64,000 nt of DNA from Yersinia ruckeri ATCC 29473 (GTDB lineage Bacteria > Pseudomonadota > Gammaproteobacteria > Enterobacterales > Enterobacteriaceae), in the NCBI RefSeq assembly GCF_000754815.1, contig NZ_KN150747.1:95647-159646 (forward strand), given 5' to 3'. The translations under genes and the position numbers were made by a program. The notes beneath the pieces were generated by a model that saw only the letters and a program-made list of their open reading frames with translations, did not search any database and was not told where the DNA came from. Position 1 is the stretch's first letter. Every line of letters begins with the position of its first letter. Below are positions 18,801 to 27,060 of this stretch, piece by piece.

Positions 18801-19580
18801 TTATTTCATACCCAGTTTGACGTTCTTTTGATTATTGACTTGCATGGTCAGCGAGGTAGCCGAATTGACACTAACTGGCCAGCGTTGGATGGAATGAGCC
18901 AGTACATAACCTAATAAACCATCTGAGACTTTTTTGTTCAGGCCTCCTTGTTGAAGGCTCACGTCACTTAGGCGGGCATGAATTGCGCCGCGATTGGTCA
19001 CTTCCAGCATTTTCCGACCTTGCTGATCGACCAACTGCCAGCTTAATTTGGGTTGTTGAGAATTTTTTTCGGCGGCCAGATTGTCGTAGGCCAATCCATC
19101 ACCATAGACAAAGAGTGGAATGGAGTAGCGCATTTGGAAATTCACGCCGAGGCCTTCTTGTGCTTTGGCGGAAAGCGTCGGTGTGGGAATTTCATCAATT
19201 AAAATGCGATAGGCCTGCTCCTGACCGGCTGGCGGTTCGATTTGTTTAATCAAACGGATCAATTGTCTTTTCCCTGCCTCGATACGAACAATCGGAGGGC
19301 TGGCGATAGTACTATTTTGTTGGTCAACATAGCCTTCTTTACCTGCCAATTGCTGCCAGCCTAAAACGCGGATTTGCATTATGGCGGCTTGCTCACCTTT
19401 ATTTTCCACCCATAGAGTTGAGGATTTTTGTGCGGCAGGAATAATTGGGTCAATGGGCCAAATCAGCACATTATTGGCCGCTGATGCAGAAATGGTGATA
19501 GCCGAAAAAAATAGTGAAATTAATAATTGATAACAGTCTGTTGTGTGTTTTTTTGGTTTTTTCATTGTATCTTTCACCAT
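18801..19580 (-). CDS. Periplasmic pilus chaperone (PapD/CsuC-like)
   Basis: This PapD-like chaperone of up to 259 residues escorts SCPU subunits in the periplasm. Two starts are possible. The ATG at 19580 overlaps the stop of the upstream pilin gene; the ATG at 19565 (254 aa) has GGTGAAAG just upstream and directly begins the KK-rich signal peptide, so I prefer it. The conserved beta-strand region after the signal peptide (VLIWPIDPII), the arginine in PPIVRIEAGKRQLIRLI and the IPLFVYG segment fit the family. It overlaps the pilin gene and precedes the usher. Confidence 0.88.
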   Translation of the reverse strand: MVKDTMKKPKKHTTDCYQLLISLFFSAITISASAANNVLIWPIDPIIPAAQKSSTLWVENKGEQAAIMQIRVLGWQQLAGKEGYVDQQNSTIASPPIVRIEAGKRQLIRLIKQIEPPAGQEQAYRILIDEIPTPTLSAKAQEGLGVNFQMRYSIPLFVYGDGLAYDNLAAEKNSQQPKLSWQLVDQQGRKMLEVTNRGAIHARLSDVSLQQGGLNKKVSDGLLGYVLAHSIQRWPVSVNSATSLTMQVNNQKNVKLGMK

Positions 19581-20095
19581 GATAAGGTCACTGTTAACGT
19601 ATCGGTATAAACCCCTGAATAGTGACTTCCATTTAAGGTTAATAAACCATAAATGGGTAACATAATATTGGTGTTATCACTAAAATTGATGGCGATATTG
19701 CTATTGACAGGGATAGCCATATTATTTGTGGTGTTATAAAGGTTGTAAGGCACGAGATATGACAGCGTACTGTGTTTCATATTGCGAACTGTGGTGAAGT
19801 TGCTGCCACCATTAATACCCATATTGAGAGAAGTGCCCGGCGTACAGGCGATAATAATTGATGAATTTTGGCTATAAGCCCCGGTAATTTGAGCCGTAGA
19901 ATTACCGGGAATAGTACCGAAATCAATTTGCCCAAATACGCCGGTATTGGTGCCACTAATTAAGCAACCGTTAGCAATAGTGGCCGCGACCTGAAAGGTT
20001 TGTGTGGGTAACGCATCGATTTGGGTAATAAATAAAAATAATAAAAAAGGCCAGTTGCGAATAAATAGCGAGATACCTAGTGGCTTATGCCCCAT
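19574..20095 (-). CDS. Spore coat U domain pilin subunit (CsuA/CsuB-like)
   Basis: This is a 173-residue secreted SCPU-domain protein. The signal peptide is preceded by a longer n-region (MGHKPLGISLFIRNW), then the mature domain starts with FQVAATIANGCLISG and ends DTLTVTLSW. The paired cysteines and C-terminal beta-strand match minor subunits of Csu-type pili. It is the second gene of the operon, 20 bp after the major pilin and overlapping the chaperone gene. Confidence 0.83.
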   Translation of the reverse strand: MGHKPLGISLFIRNWPFLLFLFITQIDALPTQTFQVAATIANGCLISGTNTGVFGQIDFGTIPGNSTAQITGAYSQNSSIIIACTPGTSLNMGINGGSNFTTVRNMKHSTLSYLVPYNLYNTTNNMAIPVNSNIAINFSDNTNIMLPIYGLLTLNGSHYSGVYTDTLTVTLSW

Positions 20096-20115
20096 AGCCT
20101 CCGTACTCCCTGTTA

Positions 20116-20709
20116 TTAGTAGGTGATTTGTACGTTGATAGTATCGCTGTAGCTATCTGGGTAAAGTGAGGCGGGGCCAGAGACTCCCGTAATATTACCA
20201 AAGAAGGTATACAGGCTACCGTAGGTAGAATCCCCGGTTGTTGTCGCGACCACCGTGGTGTTATTGGTGACGATAGTGCTGTAAGCACTGTCGGTATACA
20301 GTCCGTAAACTATTGTCTGGAGTGGGTTGCTCGCTCCGGTCAAATAGCGAGGGGTGCTGGGCGCGGTGCCATGAACCACTCCGTTTACAGGCAAAGAATT
20401 ACTGCTAATAACAGTTAGCACGGGAGTTACGCCTGGAGAGCAGAGAACGCTAATAGCGCTGCCGTTTGATCCTGAAGTAACAGAAAGAGTAGCACTAGCA
20501 CTAGTGAACGTGGTGGTGGGAAATGCACCAAAACTCAGCGTACCTAGCGCCAAGCCACTGGAATCCGTCGGATTACCATTGACCATACAGGCACTGGTTA
20601 ATGTTAGCGTCGCTCCAATGGTTCCGGTCGTTGTTCCGGCTGCCAGTGCAGAATTAAGGAAAAGCAAAGGAATACCGAGAGAGCAGAGAAGATGGTTTTT
20701 TTTCATCAC
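20116..20709 (-). CDS. Spore coat U domain major pilin (CsuA/B-like)
   Basis: The 197-residue product has a signal peptide ending ALAA (about residue 24) and a Gly/Thr/Ser-rich N-terminal donor strand (TTTGTIGATLTLTSAC). The SCPU domain ends DTINVQITY. It is promoter-proximal, so it is probably the major shaft subunit. The operon runs from here leftward through pilin, chaperone and usher to the tip gene. It has one subunit gene fewer than the six-gene csu cluster of Acinetobacter. Confidence 0.85.
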   Translation of the reverse strand: MMKKNHLLCSLGIPLLFLNSALAAGTTTGTIGATLTLTSACMVNGNPTDSSGLALGTLSFGAFPTTTFTSASATLSVTSGSNGSAISVLCSPGVTPVLTVISSNSLPVNGVVHGTAPSTPRYLTGASNPLQTIVYGLYTDSAYSTIVTNNTTVVATTTGDSTYGSLYTFFGNITGVSGPASLYPDSYSDTINVQITY

Positions 20710-21052
20710 TTACCCTTAAATTAGAGGGTTGGTCTATTTTTATAAGAATAAAACTAGACGGTTTAATTAATGGTACTTTAGGATTAAACACTAGGTTAGC
20801 AGCGGGTAAACTTCAAGTTTGCCAAATGTAGATTAGTTAATTTATTCTGAAATAAAATTTTATTTTATAATTGAAATCAAATATAGGAATTATGTGGTTA
20901 TGTAGGGAGTGTTCCAACTGATTAATATTGTTTAACTCTCCCATTCCTCTAGAAAAACCCCCATTTAACTGCTTTTCTGTTCATTTTTTTTCCGTCATTC
21001 CAGCGGCTGTTTTCGAGAATAGTTCATTTCTTTTATTTAAGTAAAAATAAAT
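20710..21052. other. Intergenic region between pilus operon and mtlA control region
   Basis: AT-rich DNA of about 340 bp between divergent units. It must hold the pilus promoter, but I see no clear -35/-10 pair or known operator. The part beyond 21053 carries the mtlA control sites listed separately. Confidence 0.45.
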
Positions 21053-21068
21053 CGTGATGATGGTCACG
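21053..21068. promoter_or_regulatory. CRP-like site 1 upstream of mtlA
   Basis: CGTGA-TGATGG-TCACG matches the CRP consensus TGTGA-N6-TCACA with one change in each arm and perfect symmetry. It is the most distal of three sites. Confidence 0.6.
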
Positions 21069-21096
21069 TTTTTAAAACAAAGATCACGGCATTGAA

Positions 21097-21112
21097 TGTG
21101 ATGTGAATCACG
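21097..21112. promoter_or_regulatory. CRP-like site 2 upstream of mtlA
   Basis: TGTGA-TGTGAA-TCACG differs from the CRP consensus at one position. E. coli mtlA is likewise known for several CRP sites. Confidence 0.7.
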
Positions 21113-21213
21113 TTTTGTCTGAATTAAGGTGAAATAATATGCAAATTATTAACAAACAAACAGAGAAAATGAGACTTGCGTCACGCATAACACCCCTACT
21201 AGTTGGTTTATCA

Positions 21214-21229
21214 TGTGACATCTATCACA
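21214..21229. promoter_or_regulatory. CRP consensus site 3 and mtlA promoter
   Basis: TGTGA-CATCTA-TCACA is an exact CRP consensus. A TATAAA at 21252-21257 suggests transcription starts near 21264. That would place this site near -42, the class II activator position. Confidence 0.8.
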
Positions 21230-21367
21230 AAATTTCCTCGGATTACACCCTTATAAAAGCTCGTGCTAGAGTTTTATTTGTATACAGCAATTCGGCGGAT
21301 TTCGCAGTGTCGCCTTAATAATTATCTCGCGCTCTTATTGTCAGCGCGTACCAATAGGGGTGTTTTT

Positions 21368-23302
21368 ATGTTTTCACCAGACATCAAGGTTAAAGTGCAA
21401 AACTTTGGCCGATTCCTCAGTAATATGGTCATGCCGAATATCGGCGCATTTATCGCTTGGGGTATTATTACAGCGTTATTTATTCCAACTGGCTGGCTGC
21501 CAAATGAAACGTTAGCCAAGCTTGTTGGCCCGATGATTACTTATTTATTGCCATTGTTAATCGGTTATACCGGCGGACGTTTGGTTGGCGGCGAGCGCGG
21601 TGGTGTCGTCGGTGCCATTACGACCATGGGCGTGATTGTGGGTGCCGATATGCCAATGTTCCTCGGCGCAATGATCGTGGGGCCGTTGGGTGGCTGGGCC
21701 ATTAAGCACTTTGACCGTTGGGTCGACGGTAAAATCAAAAGCGGCTTCGAGATGTTGGTCAACAACTTCTCTGCCGGTATTATCGGTATGCTGCTGGCGA
21801 TTTTGGCCTTTATGGCCATCGGGCCATTGGTTGAAATTCTGTCCAAAGCGTTGGCTGCTGGCGTGCATGTGATGGTTAAAAATAACCTGTTGCCGCTAAC
21901 CTCTATCTTCGTCGAACCGGCGAAAATTCTGTTCCTGAATAATGCCATCAACCACGGCATCTTCTCGCCATTGGGCATTCAACAGGCTACGGAAACCGGC
22001 AAGTCGATTTTCTTCTTGATCGAAGCCAACCCAGGCCCAGGTATGGGTGTACTGATGGCTTACATGTTCTTCGGTAAAGGCAATGCCAAGCAGTCTGCTG
22101 GCGGCGCGGCTATCATTCATTTCTTCGGTGGTATCCACGAAATCTACTTCCCTTATGTGCTGATGAATCCACGTCTGTTGCTGGCGGTGATTTTGGGCGG
22201 TATGACCGGCGTATTCACTCTGACTTTGCTGAATGGCGGTTTGGTTTCTCCTGCCTCACCGGGTTCAATTCTGGCCGTGCTGGCGATGACGCCTAAAGGT
22301 GCTTACCTGGCTAATATCTCCGCTGTTGCTGCTGCTTTTGCTGTTTCTTTTGTTGTTTCAGCCATTTTGCTGAAAAACACCAAAGTCAAAGATGAAGACG
22401 AGAGTCTGGAAGATGCTACTCGTCGTATGCAGAATCTGAAATCGCAATCCAAAGGCGTTCAGGCAGCGAATGCTGCTGCGGCCGCTGGTGACCTGACCAC
22501 GGTGCGTAAAATCATTGTGGCCTGCGATGCGGGTATGGGGTCTAGCGCGATGGGAGCCGGTGTCTTGCGCAAAAAAGTGCAGGACGCGGGGCTGAAACAT
22601 ATCTCGGTGACTAACTGTGCCATCAATAACTTACCTGAAGACGTCGATCTGGTCATTACTCACAGAGATTTGACCGAGCGGGCCATGCGTCACGCGCCTC
22701 AGGCACAGCATATTTCATTGACTAACTTCCTTGATAGCCAACTGTACAGCAACCTGACGGCACGTTTGGTAGAGGCCAGCAACACGGCGGAAAGCGCGCC
22801 AATAGTGCAGAAAGTGATTGAAACCCTTGATGACAGTTTTGAAGCTTCAGAATCCAGTCTCTTCAAACTGAGCGCGGAGAATATCTTCCTAAATCAACAT
22901 GCTAACAATAAGGAAGACGCAATTCGCTTCGCGGGTGAACAGTTGGTTAAAGGCGGATACGTCGAGCCAGAATATGTCGCTGCCATGTTGGAGCGAGAAA
23001 AACTGACCTCTACCTATCTGGGGGAATCTATTGCGGTACCTCACGGCACGATTGAAGCCAAAGACCGCGTGCTGCGAACCGGCGTGGTGTTCTGCCAGTA
23101 TCCAGACGGTGTTCGCTTTGGTGATGAAGAAGATGAAGTGGCTCGTTTGGTGATCGGTATTGCGGCACGTAATAACGAACATATTCAAGTTATTACCAGC
23201 CTGACCAATGCGTTGGATGATGACTCCATCATCGCGCGTCTGAGTAACACAAAAAGTGTGCAGGAAGTTTTGGACCTGCTCTCCGGTAAGAAATCAGCCT
23301 GA
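21368..23302 (+). CDS. mtlA: Mannitol-specific PTS permease IICBA
   Basis: This phosphotransferase transporter takes up mannitol and releases mannitol-1-phosphate. The frame is open from 21263, but the ATG at 21368 gives the family N-terminus MFSPDIKVKVQNFGRFLS and a 644-residue protein (E. coli 637). Domains are: membrane IIC about 1-345, a linker rich in charged residues and Ala, IIB about 380-470 with the phosphocysteine Cys386 in CDAGMGSSAMG, and IIA about 495-644 with the phosphohistidine His559 in VPHGTIEA. It is the first gene of mtlADR under apparent CRP control. Confidence 0.97.
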   Translation: MFSPDIKVKVQNFGRFLSNMVMPNIGAFIAWGIITALFIPTGWLPNETLAKLVGPMITYLLPLLIGYTGGRLVGGERGGVVGAITTMGVIVGADMPMFLGAMIVGPLGGWAIKHFDRWVDGKIKSGFEMLVNNFSAGIIGMLLAILAFMAIGPLVEILSKALAAGVHVMVKNNLLPLTSIFVEPAKILFLNNAINHGIFSPLGIQQATETGKSIFFLIEANPGPGMGVLMAYMFFGKGNAKQSAGGAAIIHFFGGIHEIYFPYVLMNPRLLLAVILGGMTGVFTLTLLNGGLVSPASPGSILAVLAMTPKGAYLANISAVAAAFAVSFVVSAILLKNTKVKDEDESLEDATRRMQNLKSQSKGVQAANAAAAAGDLTTVRKIIVACDAGMGSSAMGAGVLRKKVQDAGLKHISVTNCAINNLPEDVDLVITHRDLTERAMRHAPQAQHISLTNFLDSQLYSNLTARLVEASNTAESAPIVQKVIETLDDSFEASESSLFKLSAENIFLNQHANNKEDAIRFAGEQLVKGGYVEPEYVAAMLEREKLTSTYLGESIAVPHGTIEAKDRVLRTGVVFCQYPDGVRFGDEEDEVARLVIGIAARNNEHIQVITSLTNALDDDSIIARLSNTKSVQEVLDLLSGKKSA

Positions 23303-23408
23303 GGGCGATGAGTGTTGTCGGGCTGCGTAGAGATTTACGCAGCCTGAACAGGGGTCGGAATTCTCCAATGACTCGCTTTTCCAACGACAAATTCAAAGGT
23401 AAAAAACG

Positions 23409-24572
23409 ATGAAAGCATTACATTTTGGTGCAGGTAACATTGGTCGCGGTTTCATTGGCAAATTACTGGCTGATGCAGGAGCTGAAGTGATTTTCGCCGA
23501 CGTCAATCAACCGTTACTGGATGAGTTGAACCGTCGCAAGTGTTATCAGGTTAATGTGGTCGGCGAGCAAGCGCGTACGGAAGAGGTTAATAACGTGAGT
23601 GCCGTGCATAGCGGCAGCGAGGACGTGGTCACGCTGATTGCTGATGTCGATATTATTACCACTGCGGTTGGGCCACAGGTGTTGGCCAGAATAGCCGATC
23701 GTGTAGCGCAAGGGTTGGTAGCTCGCCACCAGAAGGGAAATAATCAGCCACTGAATATTATCGCCTGTGAAAATATGGTGCGTGGTACCAGCCAGCTAAA
23801 ACAGCATGTTTTCGCCGTGCTGCCGGACAATGAAAAAGGCTGGGTTGAAGATCACGTCGGGTTTGTCGATTCCGCCGTCGATCGTATTGTGCCGCCGTCA
23901 GCGGCAGGCAGCACCGACCTGTTGGCCGTGACGGTTGAAACCTTTAGCGAGTGGATTGTCGATCAAACGCAGTTTAAGGGTCAGCCACCGAAAATTGCCG
24001 GTATGGAACTGACTGATAACCTGATGGCTTTTGTTGAACGTAAACTATTTACGCTGAATACCGGTCATGCCGTTACCGCTTATCTTGGCCAGTTATCGGG
24101 CCACCAAACCATTCGCGACGCTATTCTCGATCCACAGGTACGCCAGGTTGTTAAAGGGGCGATGGAAGAAAGTGGGGCGGTGCTGATTAAGCGCTATGGC
24201 TTTGATCCACAGAAACATGCGGCTTATATCAACAAAATTTTATCTCGCTTCGAAAACCCATACTTGCATGATGATGTTGAGCGGGTGGGGCGTCAGCCGT
24301 TACGTAAACTCAGCGCAGGCGACCGACTGATCAAGCCGCTGCTAGGCACACTGGAATACCAGTTACCTCACGACAATTTGGTGAAAGGTATTGCCGCCGC
24401 GATGAGTTATCGTAGCCAGCAAGATCCTCAGGCGCAGGAATGGGTTGAATTACTCGACACCGTCGGTCCGAAAGTGGCATTGGCTCAAGTTTCTTCATTG
24501 CTGGTCAATAGCGAGGTTGTCGAACAGGTGGTGAATGTGTATAACGCCATGCAGGAAAACCTGATGCACTGA
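23409..24572 (+). CDS. mtlD: Mannitol-1-phosphate 5-dehydrogenase
   Basis: This enzyme oxidises mannitol-1-phosphate to fructose-6-phosphate with NAD+. The N-terminal Rossmann motif [11 protein letters not shown] is at residues 7-17. The polyol-dehydrogenase C-terminal domain includes [16 protein letters not shown] with the catalytic lysine region. The 387 residues compare with 382 in E. coli. It lies 106 bp after mtlA on the same strand. Confidence 0.97.
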   Translation: MKALHFGAGNIGRGFIGKLLADAGAEVIFADVNQPLLDELNRRKCYQVNVVGEQARTEEVNNVSAVHSGSEDVVTLIADVDIITTAVGPQVLARIADRVAQGLVARHQKGNNQPLNIIACENMVRGTSQLKQHVFAVLPDNEKGWVEDHVGFVDSAVDRIVPPSAAGSTDLLAVTVETFSEWIVDQTQFKGQPPKIAGMELTDNLMAFVERKLFTLNTGHAVTAYLGQLSGHQTIRDAILDPQVRQVVKGAMEESGAVLIKRYGFDPQKHAAYINKILSRFENPYLHDDVERVGRQPLRKLSAGDRLIKPLLGTLEYQLPHDNLVKGIAAAMSYRSQQDPQAQEWVELLDTVGPKVALAQVSSLLVNSEVVEQVVNVYNAMQENLMH

Positions 24573-24867
24573 GTTTTCGGGGGCGCGGATATACCTACTT
24601 TTTTACTCTCCCGGCATGAGTCGGGAGCTGAATTCCGTGGCGGGTAGAATGGAAAGTGAATGCTGACAGAAGGGATATCACTTTCTGCTCGGGACATCGG
24701 CTTAACAACACGGTTTTTATCTCGAAATAGTGGCGTATAACCCAATAGATTTTACGTTGTGCAACGGCAGTGATGAGGCGAGCTATCGCCAACGCCGCAG
24801 TCACGTGAAAGATGCAGGGTAGGGATCCGCCAGACGGCTATTAACCAACCATTGCAGTAGAAAACTG

Positions 24868-25422
24868 ATGATTGAGAAAGCACAGGCATTTGAAAATCGA
24901 GTTCTGGAGCAGCTTAACGCCGGTAGAACCGTTCGGAGTTTCTTGATTGCCGCCGTAGATTTGCTGGCTGAGGCGTTGAACGTTCTGGTGGTGCAGGTTT
25001 TCCGCAAGGACGACTATGCGGTGAAGTATGCCGTTGAGCCGCTATTGATTGTTGATGGGCCGTTGGGGGAGTTATCGGTACGCCTCAAGCTGGTTTATGC
25101 CCTTGGCGTGATTTCCCGTCAGGAATATGAAGATGCTGAACTACTGATGGCGTTACGTGAAGAAATGAATAACGACGGCACCGAATATCGTTTCACCGAC
25201 GATGAGATGCTGGGGCCGTTTGGTGAATTACACTGTGTTACCGCGCTACCGCCAGTACCGACATTTCTTACGGCGGAAGAAGCTGAGCCGTCGCTGATTG
25301 CCATGCAGCACCAGCGTTATCAGCAGGTACTACGTTCTACTATGGTGCTGTCAATTACCGAATTTATCGCCAGAATCAGTACTAAGCAGGTTTCTAAACT
25401 GTCACCGGTCATACCGCACTGA
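24868..25422 (+). CDS. mtlR: Mannitol operon repressor MtlR
   Basis: The 184-residue protein is closely similar to E. coli MtlR (AFENRVLEQLNAG, VFRKDDYAVKYAVEPLL, GPFGELHC). MtlR represses the mtl operon without a classical helix-turn-helix. The gap from mtlD is about 295 bp and contains a hairpin with CTCCCG/CGGGAG arms (24608-24627). The ribosome-binding site before the ATG is poor, which fits low expression. Confidence 0.93.
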   Translation: MIEKAQAFENRVLEQLNAGRTVRSFLIAAVDLLAEALNVLVVQVFRKDDYAVKYAVEPLLIVDGPLGELSVRLKLVYALGVISRQEYEDAELLMALREEMNNDGTEYRFTDDEMLGPFGELHCVTALPPVPTFLTAEEAEPSLIAMQHQRYQQVLRSTMVLSITEFIARISTKQVSKLSPVIPH

Positions 25423-25452
25423 TAAGCTGACTACACTGCCACTCCCGGCTCG

Positions 25453-25481
25453 TCGATTAACCGCCAGAGCGCGGTAATCGA
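25453..25481. repeat. Hairpin after mtlR
   Basis: TCGATTA-A-CCGC pairs with GCGG-TAATCGA with one bulged base and a 6-nt loop, 31 bp after the mtlR stop. No T-run follows. It may mark the 3' end of the mtl transcript. Confidence 0.45.
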
Positions 25482-25536
25482 TACTCACCCTGTCCTGCAT
25501 ATTAAACCGTCACCGTATCCGGCTAACCTTCAGTAC

Positions 25537-25713
25537 ATGCTGCTATTGTCAGGCTTTTTAGCTGGCTCGCTGCTATCCGTTTTAATAACCGTGATATTGA
25601 GGGAGGGGGGGCCGGCACGGCAGCATGTCAAATCAGTGGATTACCGGCAGGAATTGGATAGTTATCTGCGGAGTAGTGGGCTGCCGAAAGATCCACATCC
25701 TGATACACTATAG
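25537..25713 (+). CDS. Possible small single-pass membrane protein
   Basis: This 58-residue ORF was found by reading the gap between mtlR and yibL. It begins with a hydrophobic segment ([20 protein letters not shown], residues 1-20) followed by a polar tail ending [10 protein letters not shown]. No good ribosome-binding site is seen before the ATG, and the frame remains open upstream, so an earlier start is possible. In E. coli the equivalent slot holds yibT, which this does not resemble. Confidence 0.4.
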   Translation: MLLLSGFLAGSLLSVLITVILREGGPARQHVKSVDYRQELDSYLRSSGLPKDPHPDTL

Positions 25714-25778
25714 GTGATATCCTATCCCCAACTTTAGCGAATTTTCGTGCCCATCAGTGGCATGTACGGGCCAACATT

Positions 25779-26135
25779 ATGAAAGAACAAGCAGAAATCA
25801 AACGTCTTAGCGATATGCTGGATGCATTGAACCATAAAGACACCACGGTGATTCAACAAGGCAATGTTGATTTAATCGCCCAGCATATGAAAGAAAAAGA
25901 GAAAATGGCGGCTGAAATTCAGCGCCTGAAAGAAGTTCGGGTAAAAAATCTGAGCGTTCAGGCACAAGAGTTGACCAAAATGCCATTTAGCCGAGCGATC
26001 ACCAAGAAAGAACAAGCTGATATGGGCTCGTTGAAAAAAGTGGCTCGTGGCTTGATTGTGGTTCACCCAATGACTGCGCTGGGTCGTGAGATGGGTCTGA
26101 AAGAAGTCACCGGTTACGCGAAAAAAGCATTCTGA
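25779..26135 (+). CDS. yibL: YibL family ribosome-associated protein
   Basis: The 118-residue basic, helical protein matches E. coli YibL ([41 protein letters not shown]), which has been found bound to ribosomes. It has no known catalytic motif. The synteny with mtlADR is the same as in E. coli. A strong terminator follows. Confidence 0.92.
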   Translation: MKEQAEIKRLSDMLDALNHKDTTVIQQGNVDLIAQHMKEKEKMAAEIQRLKEVRVKNLSVQAQELTKMPFSRAITKKEQADMGSLKKVARGLIVVHPMTALGREMGLKEVTGYAKKAF

Positions 26136-26158
26136 TTTTTATCTGCGGTAAAACAGAA

Positions 26159-26195
26159 ACCGGGTTGATGCTAGTGCCATCACCCGGTTTTTTCT
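26159..26195 (+). terminator. Rho-independent terminator of yibL
   Basis: AACCGGGTTGATG pairs with CATCACCCGGTT around a 7-nt loop, with one unpaired base in the left arm, followed by TTTTTC. Confidence 0.85.
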
Positions 26196-26227
26196 TTTCT
26201 TTTGCAGAATATGTACAGATAAAGTGT

Positions 26228-26908
26228 TTAGGTTGATGCTCGGCCGAGCAGGCGGTGGTTGAAATTTTCTATTTCTCCGCCGGTCAATCGCATGACCATC
26301 GCTTTACTCCAGCTGGCAGAAAGCCCAGCGGCGCTCAGTAAGCGGCGATACTCCTCTTCATCAAATGGCATATGGAAAGAGATAGCGATAGCTTCTGCTA
26401 CCGAGATTTCGCTGTTGCGCGTAATCAGCGTTAAAGGCTGCTCATCACTGACCTTGCCCGCGGATACCACGCGATAAAGCCAGCCACACAGGCCTGTTTG
26501 CTGCATTAATACCGAAAGATCCTCAATACCAAAATGGAAATTGAGTTTGTAGCAAGGTGAACGTGGTTGTGTGACCTGAATCAGCGCTTCTCCCCAACGG
26601 AAAATATCACCGATATAGACATTGTCCTCTGTTAGCCCTTCGGTCGAAATATTTTCTCCGAAACTTGGCGCGGTGAAACTCTCCGCCTGTTCTGGGAATT
26701 GCTGACGCCAATGTTCGTAATGCTCACGCGGATAATGACACAGCGCTCGGTCTGGGCCGCCATGAACGCGTTTTTCCGCCTGTTCATCGCCTGCTAGCCC
26801 TAACGGCGTCAACATCAGGCTACCGTCTATTTGACGTTTGCCAATGGCGCTGGGGGTGCTGCCCGAATATGACTCGATATTACCGATATAGACCTGTGGA
26901 TAATCCAT
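26228..26908 (-). CDS. yiiM: MOSC-domain protein YiiM
   Basis: This molybdenum-cofactor sulfurase C-terminal (MOSC) protein is related to E. coli YiiM, which takes part in detoxifying N-hydroxylated base analogues. The start is taken at the ATG at 26908 (226 aa), which gives MDYPQVYIGNIESYSG as in homologues; the longer frame from 26971 adds 21 unmatched residues. KRVHGGPDRALCHYPREHY and the conserved cofactor cysteine in PRSPCYKLN are visible. It is transcribed alone. Confidence 0.92.
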   Translation of the reverse strand: MDYPQVYIGNIESYSGSTPSAIGKRQIDGSLMLTPLGLAGDEQAEKRVHGGPDRALCHYPREHYEHWRQQFPEQAESFTAPSFGENISTEGLTEDNVYIGDIFRWGEALIQVTQPRSPCYKLNFHFGIEDLSVLMQQTGLCGWLYRVVSAGKVSDEQPLTLITRNSEISVAEAIAISFHMPFDEEEYRRLLSAAGLSASWSKAMVMRLTGGEIENFNHRLLGRAST

Positions 26909-27020
26909 AAGCTTCTCTTGTCTGCTGCCAACGAAGAAGATTAATAATACCGACAATGAGCTGGGTGACAAATTACAAAATCAAATGAATGTTATAGCAT
27001 TAATTAACGGTGATGAAGTA

Positions 27021-27047
27021 ACGGGAGCGACTGGATATCGCTCCCGT
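27021..27047 (-). terminator. Hairpin after the chemotaxis receptor gene
   Basis: ACGGGAGCGA (27021-27030) pairs perfectly with TCGCTCCCGT (27038-27047) just after the stop of the minus-strand receptor gene. The T-tract is weak. Confidence 0.6.
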
Positions 27048-27060
27048 TGTCGTTTGAGTA

